A stretch of DNA of 45,260 nucleotides from DASRPD01 sp035646535 (GCA_035646535.1 DASRPD010000111.1:1-45260); one strand, 5' to 3'. Shown: positions 6,811-16,865, numbered from the stretch's first letter. Notes: generated by a model from the sequence alone, not told the origin. A program made the numbers and translations.

Positions 6811-8228
6811 AGCTGGAGCGACTTGACCTCGAGGAACTCCTCGAGGCCGAACCTACCCAGCTCGCGGCCACTACCGGACTGCTTGTAGCCCCCGAACGGC
6901 GCAACCGGATTGAACTTCTGGCCGTTGATGTCGATCTGACCGGCCTCGAGCCGACGAGCGACTCGCAACGCGGACTCCTGGTCGGGACCGAACACGCCGG
7001 CGTGCAACCCGTAGATCGTGTTGTTCGCGATCTCGACCGCCTCGTCCTCGGTGTCGTACGGGATGACGGACAGGACCGGGCCGAAGATCTCCTCCTGGGC
7101 GATCGTCATGTCGTTGCTGACGTTCGCGAAGATCGTGGGCCGCACGTAGTAACCCGTGTCGAGACCCTCGGGCGGCTCGACACCACCGGTCACGAGCGTC
7201 GCGCCTTCGGCGATGCCCTTTTCGATGTAGTCGCGCACGCGCTGACGCTGTGTGTCGGAGATGAGTGGACCGAGGCCCATGTGCGCCGAGTCGGTCGGGT
7301 CGCCGACCGGATAGCCCTCCGCGATCTCCTTCACCTTGGCCACGATCTCGTCGTGCTGGGTGCGCGGGACGAGCATGCGCGTCCATGCGATACAGGTCTG
7401 ACCGGAGTTCATGAAGCACGACCCGATACCGGCCGTGACCGCGTCGTCGATCGGAGCACCCTCGAGCACCACGAACGGCGACTTACCTCCGAGCTCGAGC
7501 GCGACCTTCTTGACCGACTCGGCACAGATCTCGGCGACCCGCTTGCCGGCGCGCGTGGAACCGGTGAACGACACCATCGCGACGTCGGGGTGGCGGGCGA
7601 TGGCCTCGCCGACGACCGGGCCCGTGCCGGTCACGAGGTTGAACACACCCGCGGGGAGGCCGACGTCATCGATGATCTCGGCAAGGATGAACGCGTTGAG
7701 CGGCGCGACCTCACTCGGCTTGAGCACGACCGTGCAGCCGGCGCCGAGCGCGGGGGCGACCTTGGCGACGATCTGGTGGAGCGGATAGTTCCACGGCGTG
7801 ATGCAGCCGACGACGCCGACGGGCTCGCGCACCACGAGCGAGGCGCCGAGCTCTTCCTCGAACGGAAAGTCGTTCACGATGTCGACGTAGCTGCCCATCA
7901 CCGCGGTGGGCAGGCCGGCCTGGATCATGTTCGAGAACGTGATCGGCATGCCGACCTCGCCGGTGATGACCTCGGCGATCTCGGCCATCCGTGACGCGAG
8001 TCCTTCTTGGAGCCGCAGGATGTACTTGGCGCGTTCATCCGCCGGGGTGTCGCGCCAGGTCGCGAGCGCGGTCTTGGCCGCGGCGACCGCGCGGTCGACG
8101 TCCTCGGTCGAGCCTTCGGGAATTCGGCCCATGACCTGTTCCGTTGCCGCGTTGATGACGTCGATCGTGCCCGCGCCGGTCGACGGGACCCAGGCGCCGT
8201 CGATGTAGAGCTTGTCGCGATCCAGCAT
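6807..8228 (-). CDS. NAD(P)-dependent aldehyde dehydrogenase
   Basis: A 473-residue class 3-type aldehyde dehydrogenase of full length. It should oxidise an aldehyde to the acid with NAD(P). Diagnostic residues are Asn147 in TPWNYP, Lys170 in VLKPSE, FTGSTRAGK at 221-229 for the nucleotide, Glu245 in LELGGKSPF and the catalytic nucleophile Cys279 in NSGQTC. The start is ATG 8228, 8 nt after GAGGAG; GTG 8237 three codons earlier has no room for a ribosome-binding site. It is divergent from the acyl-CoA dehydrogenase at 8348, with the palindrome at 8339-8354 in the shared control region. That suggests an aldehyde-to-acid-to-acyl-CoA degradative route together with the ligase at 9618. Confidence 0.95.
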   Translation of the reverse strand: MLDRDKLYIDGAWVPSTGAGTIDVINAATEQVMGRIPEGSTEDVDRAVAAAKTALATWRDTPADERAKYILRLQEGLASRMAEIAEVITGEVGMPITFSNMIQAGLPTAVMGSYVDIVNDFPFEEELGASLVVREPVGVVGCITPWNYPLHQIVAKVAPALGAGCTVVLKPSEVAPLNAFILAEIIDDVGLPAGVFNLVTGTGPVVGEAIARHPDVAMVSFTGSTRAGKRVAEICAESVKKVALELGGKSPFVVLEGAPIDDAVTAGIGSCFMNSGQTCIAWTRMLVPRTQHDEIVAKVKEIAEGYPVGDPTDSAHMGLGPLISDTQRQRVRDYIEKGIAEGATLVTGGVEPPEGLDTGYYVRPTIFANVSNDMTIAQEEIFGPVLSVIPYDTEDEAVEIANNTIYGLHAGVFGPDQESALRVARRLEAGQIDINGQKFNPVAPFGGYKQSGSGRELGRFGLEEFLEVKSLQL

Positions 8229-8334
8229 TGAGAGCACTCCTCTTCGGGCCGTTGTGGCGGATCGAGCCTATGCCTCTTCCTCGCCGAGCGCGCCACGGGT
8301 GGGTGAGGAACGAATGGCCACGCCGCTTCGTAGA

Positions 8335-8340
8335 TATCAT
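8335..8340 (+). promoter_or_regulatory. -10 box (TATCAT) of leaderless promoter
   Basis: TATCAT, 7 nt, GTG 8348. The palindrome at 8339-8354 covers its end, the presumed transcription start and the start codon, so binding there would block initiation. Confidence 0.5.
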
Positions 8341-8354
8341 GACGCTCGTGTCAG
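8339..8354. promoter_or_regulatory. palindromic operator, copy 2 (ATGAC-N6-GTCAG)
   Basis: ATGACGCTCGTGTCAG: perfect TGAC/GTCA core with a 6-nt centre, overlapping the promoter and start of the acyl-CoA dehydrogenase and 111 bp upstream of the divergent aldehyde dehydrogenase. Confidence 0.6.
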
Positions 8355-9556
8355 GTACCGATCCCTTCGCGGAGACCGAGGACCAACAGGCGTTGCGCGC
8401 GTTCGCACGTGATGTAGCCGATCGCGAGCTCGCACCGAGGGCTCGACATTGGGACGAGACCGAGGAGTTCCCGCAGGCCTCCTGGGACGCGATCCGCAAG
8501 GCCGAACTGTTCGGCATCACGATCGGCGAGCGCTACGGCGGCATGGGTATGGGCGACATCGAAGCCGCGATCGTGCTCGAGGAGCTGGCGCGCGCCGACG
8601 TGAGCAGCGCGATCCTCGCCCAGCTGACGTTCAACGGCCCGCCGCGGGCCATCGAGCACCTCGGGTCGGACGCGCTCAAGGAGCGGTGGCTACCGCTCGC
8701 CGCGACCGGTGAGGCGTTGTTCTGCATCGGCATCAGCGAGACCGAGGCGGGGTCCGCGGTGAACCACATGCGAGCCCGTCTGACCCCCGACGGTGACGGC
8801 TACCGGCTCAACGCGTACAAGAACTACGTCACCGGCGGCCACAAGGCCCGGGCGTGTCTCGTCTGGTGTCACTTCCCCGGTGGCGAAGGCTCCAAGGGCA
8901 TCGGTGCGGTCGTCGTCGACCTCGCAGCCGACGGCGTCAGCGTCGCGGGAACACACCAGAAGATGGGCCTACGCGGGACGAGCGAAGCCGAGCTCGCGTT
9001 CGATGACGTCCGCATCGATCCGGGCGACGTCCTCCTCGCGGCCGACCCCACGACAAACGATTCGTTCAAGACCCTGATCGCCCACATCAATCACGAGCGG
9101 TGCGGGAACGCGGCGATGTGCATCGGTGCCGCGCAGGGAGCGCTCGAATACGCCGTGCGGTACATGAACGAGCGCACCATCGGCGACCGGCCGCTGGCCA
9201 AGCTCCAGGGTCTGCAGTGGAAGATCGCCGACATGGCAACCCAGCTCGACGCGGCCCGGTTGCTCCTCCAGCGAGCGGTCCGACTGGCCGGCCCGCACGG
9301 CACGCCGCCCGCGCTCGAGACCGCGATGGCCAAGGCGAGCGCGAACCTCGCGGCACGGTTCGTGTGCGACGAGGCGATCCAGTGTCTCGGCGGCTACGGG
9401 TACTCCCGCGAGTACCCGGTGGAGCGTGCGTACCGCGACATCCGCGGTCTCTCCATCGGCGCGGGCACGGTCGAGGTGCAGCGCAACTTCATCGGCACCA
9501 ACGTGCTCGCCGGGCGCCGCACGACCAGCCCCGGCTGGCGCGACCCGCTTCGGTGA
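8348..9556 (+). CDS. acyl-CoA dehydrogenase
   Basis: A 402-residue flavoprotein of the acyl-CoA dehydrogenase family, oxidising acyl-CoA to enoyl-CoA and passing electrons to ETF. It has the three-domain layout: N-terminal helices, a beta domain with the FAD/substrate segment CIGISETEAGSAVNHM at 126-141, and a C-terminal four-helix domain with CLGGYGYSREYPVER. In the C-terminal loop where medium- and short-chain enzymes carry the catalytic Glu, this protein reads SIGAGTVEVQR, with Ala in place of Glu. Glu250 in INHER sits where isovaleryl- and long-chain-type enzymes have their helix-G base and is the better candidate. GTG 8348 is chosen because TATCAT lies 7 nt upstream; ATG 8339 is the alternative. 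The acyl-CoA ligase follows 61 nt downstream on the same strand. Confidence 0.93.
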   Translation: MSGTDPFAETEDQQALRAFARDVADRELAPRARHWDETEEFPQASWDAIRKAELFGITIGERYGGMGMGDIEAAIVLEELARADVSSAILAQLTFNGPPRAIEHLGSDALKERWLPLAATGEALFCIGISETEAGSAVNHMRARLTPDGDGYRLNAYKNYVTGGHKARACLVWCHFPGGEGSKGIGAVVVDLAADGVSVAGTHQKMGLRGTSEAELAFDDVRIDPGDVLLAADPTTNDSFKTLIAHINHERCGNAAMCIGAAQGALEYAVRYMNERTIGDRPLAKLQGLQWKIADMATQLDAARLLLQRAVRLAGPHGTPPALETAMAKASANLAARFVCDEAIQCLGGYGYSREYPVERAYRDIRGLSIGAGTVEVQRNFIGTNVLAGRRTTSPGWRDPLR

Positions 9557-9617
9557 ACGTGAGCCGAGAGGCCGGGGCCCGAGCGGCCCGGTGCCGCAGG
9601 CACCAGGAGCGGTGAAC

Positions 9618-11054
<1,437 letters not shown>

Positions 11055-11117
11055 CCTCTCCCCCACCGAGACCGACCACGTCGGAGACGCCCGGCCCGGC
11101 CGACCGGCGGGCGTGTG

Positions 11118-11154
11118 TGGTCACTCGGCGCTCACGACGCGCGTCGAGTGACCA
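11118..11154. terminator. hairpin between convergent genes
   Basis: Ten-base-pair arms TGGTCACTCG and CGAGTGACCA separated by 17 nt, lying between the ends of the ligase (+) and the DUF6941-like gene (-). No T-run is visible, so intrinsic termination is only a guess based on position. The remaining 11055-11195 sequence holds no gene I can support. Confidence 0.45.
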
Positions 11155-11195
11155 AACCGGTGCCGGGCTGGAGCCGGAGTCGGAGTCGGCGGATC

Positions 11196-11654
11196 TCAGA
11201 CGAGCGGGTCACGGCGGACCGATGGAGGATCGACCTGGCTGGCCCGGAACCCGTAACGGTCCAGCTCGTCGCCGTCGACGAACAAACGGAACGCGTACTC
11301 ACCGGCGCGCTCGAGACGAAGACCGGTGACGGTGATGGCAATCGGCACGACCGCGGACTCCCCGGCACGAAGCTCCACGCCCGGGTCCACCCGGAACGTT
11401 CCCTCGGCTCGCAACGGCAGCTCGCCCCCGTCGGCATCCATCATCCCGATGACCATCGCGTGATCACGACCGAACTCGTACGGCGGTACCGAAAGCACCG
11501 TGACGAGAGAAACCGTCGGAATGACCTGGGGGTAGGTCGGAAAGCGCAACAGGGTCCAGAACGCCCCGTTCGCATAGACCTTGCCGCCGATCACCTCCGC
11601 GTGGTCCGCGGGGAAGAACCCGAATGTCTCGACCTCGCCGACTCCATCGACCAT
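11196..11654 (-). CDS. DUF6941-like conserved beta-rich protein
   Basis: A 152-residue cytoplasmic protein resembling the DUF6941 pattern: an N-terminal FFPADHAEVIGGKVYANGAFW, then VSLVTVLSVPPYEFGRDHAMVIGMMDADG, and a beta-sandwich-like C-terminus VPIAITVTGLRLERAGEYAFRLFVDG with the closing strand YGFRASQV. The alternating hydrophobic pattern and the FRLFVDGDELDRYGFRA end suggest a C2- or Ig-like sandwich. The function of the family is not known. It starts 6 nt after the stop of the epoxide-hydrolase-like gene and is the last gene of the minus-strand unit that begins at 13038 or 14207. Confidence 0.75.
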   Translation of the reverse strand: MVDGVGEVETFGFFPADHAEVIGGKVYANGAFWTLLRFPTYPQVIPTVSLVTVLSVPPYEFGRDHAMVIGMMDADGGELPLRAEGTFRVDPGVELRAGESAVVPIAITVTGLRLERAGEYAFRLFVDGDELDRYGFRASQVDPPSVRRDPLV

Positions 11655-11660
11655 GTCGAG

Positions 11661-12035
11661 CTAGCCCATCCCGACCGCGGTCATGGCCTGGGCCATGTCG
11701 AAGTAGTCCCGCCACGCGGTGATCTTGCCGTCGTGGACCTCGAACGTTCCCATCACGGGCAGGCCGATCGAGCGATCGCCGGCCACGAAGGTGTCGACGC
11801 GTTCGGTCAGCACGACGGGGCCCGCGGCCGCGCTGTGCAGGATCTCGAAGCTCACGTGGTCGACCGACGCGGTGAAGCTCTCGACAAACGCCCGGATCGC
11901 GTCGGTACCCACGACCGGATCAACCGGCATGTTGTGGTACACGGCGTCCGGCGCAAAGAATGCCATGAGGTGATCGCGGTCGAGGTCCGACCACGCGGCG
12001 CAGAACTCACGCACGACTTGTTCCGGTTCAGCCAT
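11661..12035 (-). CDS. limonene-1,2-epoxide hydrolase-family protein (SnoaL/NTF2 fold)
   Basis: A 124-residue NTF2-fold protein. It keeps the residues that act in limonene-1,2-epoxide hydrolase: Tyr33 and Asn35 in VYHNMP, Arg79 and Asp81 in LTERVDTF, and Asp110 in AWRDYFD. An active epoxide hydrolase that opens an epoxide with water is therefore likely; the substrate may be a terpenoid or sterol-type epoxide, as proposed for mycobacterial relatives. ATG 12035 is preceded by GAGGAG at 10 nt and overlaps the end of the 336-residue gene by 8 bp, indicating coupling. A long upstream extension of this frame to 12962 is the antisense of nothing known and is not used. Confidence 0.88.
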   Translation of the reverse strand: MAEPEQVVREFCAAWSDLDRDHLMAFFAPDAVYHNMPVDPVVGTDAIRAFVESFTASVDHVSFEILHSAAAGPVVLTERVDTFVAGDRSIGLPVMGTFEVHDGKITAWRDYFDMAQAMTAVGMG

Positions 12036-13038
12036 CTGGTTGGTGCTCCTCTTCGTCAGCAGCGTCGGCACGGTCGATCGCGACGACCGCCCACGCCAGC
12101 TCATCGGCCGGATCTTCGACCGCAATGCGCAACGACCAGCCGGTCGCGGGTGCGTCGAGGTCGTCAAAGGCATACCACCGCAGCTCGCCGATCGCCTCCC
12201 CGAGATCGGCGGAGCGCACGGGCCAGCCGTCGAGGCCGGCGAGTGCCGCGGCCGCGATCCACGCGTCGTGGCGCCCGGTGGCGGCGCCTCGGCGGCGTCC
12301 GAATGCCCCGCCGCTGGCCGCGGTCCACGCGAGCTGCGCGAGTGCCGCCGCCGGTTCCAGCTCACCGATGCGAACCCGGGTCGGGCCGAGCGCGCGGATC
12401 GCGCCCCGGTGATCTCCCTCCACTGCGACGGCCCGGGCACTCCCGCGGGAGCCGGTGGTCCAGCCGTCGGCGACGTCGACCAACGCGCCATGGACCTTCG
12501 GGTCGTCGATCCGATCGAACGCCGCGTCGAGCGTGACCGCCTCGGCGAGCTCGGGCGGTTCCGGCGCGGGGAACGTGGCCTTGTCCGGTCGATACTGCGC
12601 GAGCGCGTAGTCGGGCTCCCACTCGCACAGCACGAGAGGAAGCTCGAGAACGGCGGGCTCGATCGCCATCGACCGCAGGTCTTCGCCCCGGACAACCCGC
12701 TCGTGCGCGCACAGCGCGGCCACCGGCCCGACCGGCGCGTGGGGAGCCAGGTCAACCCATGAGTGGTGCTGTGCCACGACCTCGGTGATCGGGCCGAGCC
12801 CGAATCGGGCCCCGCGGTCCACGAGCATCTCCGCGGCCAGGTCCGCCGGGGCATCGAGGGCGAGCCGGTACTCGGCGAGCCGGCTGGCGGGCCAGAGCTG
12901 CTTGCCCCGTTCGACCGCCCGGTCACAGCGATCACGGAGCTCGACGAGTCGCGACCACCCACGAGCGTCGCTCAGCCCGTCGATGACCCGCACGAGCTCG
13001 TCGAGATCGCCCCGTTCGACCACCTCGGCCAGGTCCAC
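12028..13038 (-). CDS. conserved hypothetical protein (336 aa)
   Basis: I do not recognise this 336-residue protein. It is cytoplasmic, Ala/Leu/Trp/acid-rich, mostly alpha-helical by appearance, with no signal peptide, membrane segment or cofactor motif. The N-terminal third (VVERGDLDELVRVIDGLSDARGWSRLVELRDRCDRAVERGKQLWPASRLAEYRL) looks like a helical-repeat region. The C-terminal part contains RRGAATGRHDAWIAAAALAGL, which could be a substrate or phosphate loop but is unassigned. GTG 13038 lies 5 nt after AGGAGG. Its stop overlaps the start of the epoxide-hydrolase-like gene, so the two are likely translated together. It follows an acyl-CoA dehydrogenase by 77 nt on the same strand. Real by codon pattern and ribosome-binding site; role open. 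Confidence 0.75.
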   Translation of the reverse strand: MDLAEVVERGDLDELVRVIDGLSDARGWSRLVELRDRCDRAVERGKQLWPASRLAEYRLALDAPADLAAEMLVDRGARFGLGPITEVVAQHHSWVDLAPHAPVGPVAALCAHERVVRGEDLRSMAIEPAVLELPLVLCEWEPDYALAQYRPDKATFPAPEPPELAEAVTLDAAFDRIDDPKVHGALVDVADGWTTGSRGSARAVAVEGDHRGAIRALGPTRVRIGELEPAAALAQLAWTAASGGAFGRRRGAATGRHDAWIAAAALAGLDGWPVRSADLGEAIGELRWYAFDDLDAPATGWSLRIAVEDPADELAWAVVAIDRADAADEEEHQPDG

Positions 13039-13115
13039 CGCGCCCTCCTCTGTCTCGGTTGGTGCGATCGTGCATCGTCTGCCGCATCCAGGCGCACGAA
13101 GGCGGGGACTCGGGA

Positions 13116-14207
13116 TCAGACGATGCTGTCGCCCGCTTCGACCCGGGGGCGCAGGAGCGCGGCGAGGCGCTCGCGGTGATAGGACGCGTCGCCGAACGTG
13201 AGCTGGTCGAGCTGGGCACGCTTCAAGAAGAAGTGGAGGTCGTGCTCCCAGGTGAACCCGATCCCACCGTGCACCTGCAACCCGGAGGCCATCACCCGAC
13301 GCGATGCGTCGGAGCCCCAGATCTTCGCGGTCGACGCGGCGATCGGCGCGTCGGCGGCGTCGGCGGCGAGGCACCAGGCCGCCCAGTAGGTCGACGAGCG
13401 CATGCCTTCCACGTCCACGAGCATGTCCGCGCAGCGGTGCTTGACGGCTTGGAACGACCCAATCGGCTTGTCGAACTGCACCCGGTCCTTCGCGTACTCG
13501 ACCGCGAGGTCGAGCACGCGGACGGCACCGCCCAACATCTCGGCGGCGGTCGCGGTCGCCCCGCGATCGACGAGCGCCTCGACGCGATCCTCCCCCCCGA
13601 TCCAATCCGCGGGTGTGCCGTCGAACACAGGCCGGCCCAGCTCGCGTGTGCGATCCATGGCGGACTCGGCCGGTGGTCGCGAGTCTTCGTCGACGTCGAC
13701 GGCGAAGAGAGCGGGCCCGGCGTCGGTCGCCGCCGCGACGACCACGACATCAGCCGACGGTGCGTACAACGCGGGATCCGCGCGCCCGGCAAGGGTCCAG
13801 CCGTCACCCGAGCGAGTCGCGTGCACGGCATCCGGTGCGCGGCTCCATGCGACACAGCCGACCGTCTCCCCCGCGAGCAACGCCTCCGCCCTCGGATCGG
13901 GCGTCGGCGCGAGCGCGAGCGCGTCGACGGCCAGCACCTGACTCACGAATGGTGCGGGTACCGCGAACCGCCCGACCGATTCGGCCAGGACCGCAACCTC
14001 GACCCAGCCGAGTCCGAGGCCGCCCTCGGCTTCGGGCCGGGCGACACCGAGCCAGCCCTGGTCCACCATCGCCTGCCACAAGACCCGGTCGATCCCGCCG
14101 CCGCGCTCGACCACGGCGCGCACGGCCGTGCTGGAGGCAAGCCCTTCCAAGAGATCGTCGGCTCCCTCGCGCAGCGCGAGCTGATCATCGGAGAGATCGA
14201 AGTCCAT
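13116..14207 (-). CDS. acyl-CoA dehydrogenase-like protein, probable small subunit type
   Basis: A 363-residue acyl-CoA dehydrogenase relative. The C-terminus carries QVHGGIGFTWEHDLHFFLKRAQ, a signature shared with subunits such as FadE27/FadE28 of the heterotetrameric mycobacterial steroid side-chain dehydrogenases. It lacks the terminal EGT-type catalytic loop and the xHER helix-G glutamate of its divergent neighbour, so it probably contributes FAD contacts rather than the catalytic base. The N-terminus (FDLSDDQLALREGADDLLE) is canonical. It is divergent from the 401-residue enzyme at 14297 across 89 bp, an arrangement suited to co-regulation of two subunits. The start ATG 14207 has a possible TAGCTT box 9 nt upstream and no ribosome-binding site. 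Heteromer formation is inferred from family knowledge. Confidence 0.9.
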   Translation of the reverse strand: MDFDLSDDQLALREGADDLLEGLASSTAVRAVVERGGGIDRVLWQAMVDQGWLGVARPEAEGGLGLGWVEVAVLAESVGRFAVPAPFVSQVLAVDALALAPTPDPRAEALLAGETVGCVAWSRAPDAVHATRSGDGWTLAGRADPALYAPSADVVVVAAATDAGPALFAVDVDEDSRPPAESAMDRTRELGRPVFDGTPADWIGGEDRVEALVDRGATATAAEMLGGAVRVLDLAVEYAKDRVQFDKPIGSFQAVKHRCADMLVDVEGMRSSTYWAAWCLAADAADAPIAASTAKIWGSDASRRVMASGLQVHGGIGFTWEHDLHFFLKRAQLDQLTFGDASYHRERLAALLRPRVEAGDSIV

Positions 14208-14216
14208 CGGCGCGCG

Positions 14217-14289
14217 AAGCTAGCTGACATCCGCTTCGCTGACATCGGCCTCAGCTCACCTGACGTGGCCGATCGGACGGCGGTACCCT
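14217..14289. promoter_or_regulatory. divergent promoter region for two acyl-CoA dehydrogenase genes
   Basis: Plus side: TACCCT at 14284-14289, then 7 nt, then ATG 14297. Minus side: TAGCTT at 14217-14222, then 9 nt, then ATG 14207. Both genes look leaderless. Between the boxes are direct GCTGACATC repeats (14223 and 14238) and the weaker palindrome at 14239-14254. Confidence 0.45.
14239..14254. promoter_or_regulatory. palindromic operator, copy 3, weaker (CTGAC-N6-CTCAG)
   Basis: CTGACATCGGCCTCAG: one mismatch in the right half-site against the CTGAC/GTCAG consensus. It lies in the -35 zone of the minus-strand gene and about 30 bp before the plus-strand -10 box. Confidence 0.4.
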
Positions 14290-14296
14290 CGCCGCC

Positions 14297-15502
14297 ATGA
14301 CCGACGCCGCTACCACCACCGACACGACCCGCGTGGACATGCTGGTCGACGATCTCCTCGCGACCTGCGACCCGACCGGTGACCGGTTCACGTTCCGCGG
14401 CGAGCAGTACGAGCGAGGTCTGGCCTGGGTGTGGTTCCCGGAAGGCTTCGGAGGCCTCGGGGCACCGGCAGAGCTCCAGCGCCGGGTCGACGGCCGCCTG
14501 CGAGAGGCAGGCGCATCGTCGTCGGAGGTCGGCTGGAACGGCTTCGGCCTGTTCCTCGCCGCACCGACGATCGTGGCCCACGCCGACGACGCCCTGAAAA
14601 CGCGACTCCTCCGGCCGCTCTTCACCGGCGAGGAGGTCTGGTGCCAGCTGTTCAGCGAGCCCGGCGCCGGCAGCGACCTGGCAAGCGTCGCGACCCGCGC
14701 GGTGCGAGACGGCGACGAGTGGGTCGTGAACGGGCAGAAGGTCTGGAACACGCTCGCGCACGTTGCCGACCGCGGGATGCTCGTGACTCGCACCGACCCG
14801 GACGCGCCGAAGCACAAGGGTCTCACCTACTTCGCGCTCGACATGCATGCGGCCGGCGTCGAGGTGCGGCCACTCCGCCAGATGACCGGTGAAGCAGAGT
14901 TCAACGAGGTGTACCTCACCGATGTGCACGTCCCCGACGCCGATCGCGTCGGCGACGTCAACGATGGGTGGCGGGTCTCGATGACCACCCTGATGAACGA
15001 ACGCGTGACGATCGGCGGCGCAGTCGCGGGGCGCGGGTCGGGCCCGATCGGCGACGCGCTGGCCGTGTGGGCCGGCCTCCCCGACCGTCAGGACCCGGTG
15101 CTGCGCGACGAGCTGGCGAAGATGTGGATCGAGGCCGAGGTCCTCCGGCTCACCAACGCCCGCGCCGCCGCGAACCGCAAGGCGGGGATCGCCGGCCCCG
15201 AGGGCTCGGTCTCCAAGCTCGCGTTCGCCGAGGTGAACAAGCGGATCTACGAGCTCTGCATCGCGATCCTCGGTCCGGAGGGGACCCTCTTTCCCGATCG
15301 CTACGAGATGGTGCGCCCGGAACAGGCTGCGCTCACCGGCGGGGGCGATCCGCGCAAGATGTTCCTGCGGGCCCGAGCCAACTCCATCGAGGGCGGCACC
15401 TCCGAGATCCTGCGCAACATCATGGGTGAACGGGTCCTCGGCCTGCCCGGTGAGCCACGCGTCGACAAGGACCTGGCTTGGTCGAAGGTGCCGAGAAGTT
15501 GA
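14297..15502 (+). CDS. acyl-CoA dehydrogenase, probable large (catalytic) subunit type
   Basis: A 401-residue acyl-CoA dehydrogenase with the FAD/substrate segment WCQLFSEPGAGSDLA at 115-129, the nucleotide loop VVNGQKVWNT at 143-152 and the C-terminal NSIEGGTSEILRNIMGERVLGLP. The helix-G glutamate Glu235 in LMNERV is the likely catalytic base. It resembles FadE29/FadE26-type large subunits that pair with a smaller partner; the divergent gene at 14207 is the obvious candidate. The N-terminus is odd: a Thr/Asp-rich leader and a compressed first domain (DPTGDRFTFRGEQYERGLAWVWFPEGFGG) instead of the usual 40-residue helical start. ATG 14297 has a TACCCT box 7 nt upstream. Substrate unknown. Confidence 0.93.
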   Translation: MTDAATTTDTTRVDMLVDDLLATCDPTGDRFTFRGEQYERGLAWVWFPEGFGGLGAPAELQRRVDGRLREAGASSSEVGWNGFGLFLAAPTIVAHADDALKTRLLRPLFTGEEVWCQLFSEPGAGSDLASVATRAVRDGDEWVVNGQKVWNTLAHVADRGMLVTRTDPDAPKHKGLTYFALDMHAAGVEVRPLRQMTGEAEFNEVYLTDVHVPDADRVGDVNDGWRVSMTTLMNERVTIGGAVAGRGSGPIGDALAVWAGLPDRQDPVLRDELAKMWIEAEVLRLTNARAAANRKAGIAGPEGSVSKLAFAEVNKRIYELCIAILGPEGTLFPDRYEMVRPEQAALTGGGDPRKMFLRARANSIEGGTSEILRNIMGERVLGLPGEPRVDKDLAWSKVPRS

Positions 15503-15569
15503 CGGGTTGCTCCAGGACGGCCCCCACGGGTCGATAGATTCGAAGAACCCGACCCTCGAGGAGACGACC

Positions 15570-16865
15570 ATGGATGAGCCGCCTGTATCCCTACGTCACG
15601 GTGATATGGAAGCCGAGCTTCCCGTGGTTCGGGGTACCGAGGACGAGCTCGGTATCGACATCGCCAAGCTGCGGGCGCAAACGGGCTTCATCACGCTCGA
15701 CTACGGATTCGTCAACACCGGTGCATGCGAGTCTGCAATCACCTACATCGACGGCGACAACGGGATCCTCCGTTACCGAGGTATCCCGATCGAACAGCTT
15801 GTCGACCGCGCGCACCCATCGTTCCTCGAGACCGTGTACCTCCTCATCTGGGGTGAGCTCCCCGCCGAGGACAAGCTCGACGACTTCCGTTTCGAGATCA
15901 GGCGCCACACCCTGTTGCACGAGGACGCCAAGCGATTCTTCGACGGCTTCCCGAAGGACGCGCACCCGATGGCAATCCTGTCGTCGGTCGTGAGCACCCT
16001 CAGCACCTTCTACCAGGACAGCGAAGATCCCCACGACCCCGAACAGGTCCACCTCTCCATGATCCGGTTGATCGCCAAGCTGCCGACCATCGCGGCGTAC
16101 TCGTACAAGAAGTCGATCGGTCAGCCGTTCCTCTACCCGAACAACTCGCTCGACCTCATCGAGAACTTCCTCACGATGATGTTCGCGGTTCCGTCCGAGC
16201 CGTACGACGTGAGCCCGAAGATCGTCCATGCGCTCAAGCAGCTCCTGATCCTCCATGCCGACCACGAGCAGAACTGCTCGACATCGACGGTACGCATGGT
16301 GGGCTCGAGCGACGCGAACCTCTTCGCCTCCGTCGCCGCCGGGATCAATGCGCTGTGGGGCCCGCTGCACGGTGGCGCGAACCAGGCCGTGATCGAGATG
16401 CTGGAACGCATCCGTGACGATGACGGCAACGTCGCGAGGTACGTCGCGAAGGCCAAGGACCCGAACGACACTTTCCGGCTGTCCGGCTTCGGGCACCGCG
16501 TCTACAAGAACTACGACCCTCGGGCGCGCATTCTCAAAGCCACCGCGGACACCGTGCTCGCCGACCTCGGCCAGCGCGACGACCTGCTCGACTTGGCGAT
16601 CGCGCTCGAGACCGTCGCACTCGAGGATGAGTTCTTCGTCGAGCGCAGGCTCTACCCGAACATCGACTTCTACTCGGGTCTCATCTATCGAGCCATGGGC
16701 TTTCCGACCGCGATGTTCCCGGTGCTGTTCGCCCTCGGACGACTTCCGGGGTGGATCGCGCACTGGAAGGAGATGATGGAGAGCCCTCGGACCAAGATCG
16801 GCCGGCCCCGCCAGATCTACACCGGCCCCACCGAGCGCGCCTACGTCCCGGTCGACGAGCGCTGA
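15570..16865 (+). CDS. gltA: citrate synthase, type I
   Basis: A 431-residue hexameric-type citrate synthase, condensing acetyl-CoA with oxaloacetate at the entry of the TCA cycle. The catalytic residues match the E. coli numbering closely: His267 in LHGGANQAV, His309 in GFGHRVYKNYDPRA and Asp366 in NIDFYSG. The N-terminal beta-domain of NADH-sensitive Gram-negative enzymes is reduced, with GFITLDYGFVNTGACESAITYIDGD marking the family. ATG 15570 follows GAGGAG at 8 nt, one of the clear Shine-Dalgarno starts in the window. It stands alone between two acyl-CoA dehydrogenase genes and would use the acetyl-CoA they help release. 2-Methylcitrate synthase is less likely given the length and start sequence. 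Confidence 0.96.
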   Translation: MDEPPVSLRHGDMEAELPVVRGTEDELGIDIAKLRAQTGFITLDYGFVNTGACESAITYIDGDNGILRYRGIPIEQLVDRAHPSFLETVYLLIWGELPAEDKLDDFRFEIRRHTLLHEDAKRFFDGFPKDAHPMAILSSVVSTLSTFYQDSEDPHDPEQVHLSMIRLIAKLPTIAAYSYKKSIGQPFLYPNNSLDLIENFLTMMFAVPSEPYDVSPKIVHALKQLLILHADHEQNCSTSTVRMVGSSDANLFASVAAGINALWGPLHGGANQAVIEMLERIRDDDGNVARYVAKAKDPNDTFRLSGFGHRVYKNYDPRARILKATADTVLADLGQRDDLLDLAIALETVALEDEFFVERRLYPNIDFYSGLIYRAMGFPTAMFPVLFALGRLPGWIAHWKEMMESPRTKIGRPRQIYTGPTERAYVPVDER

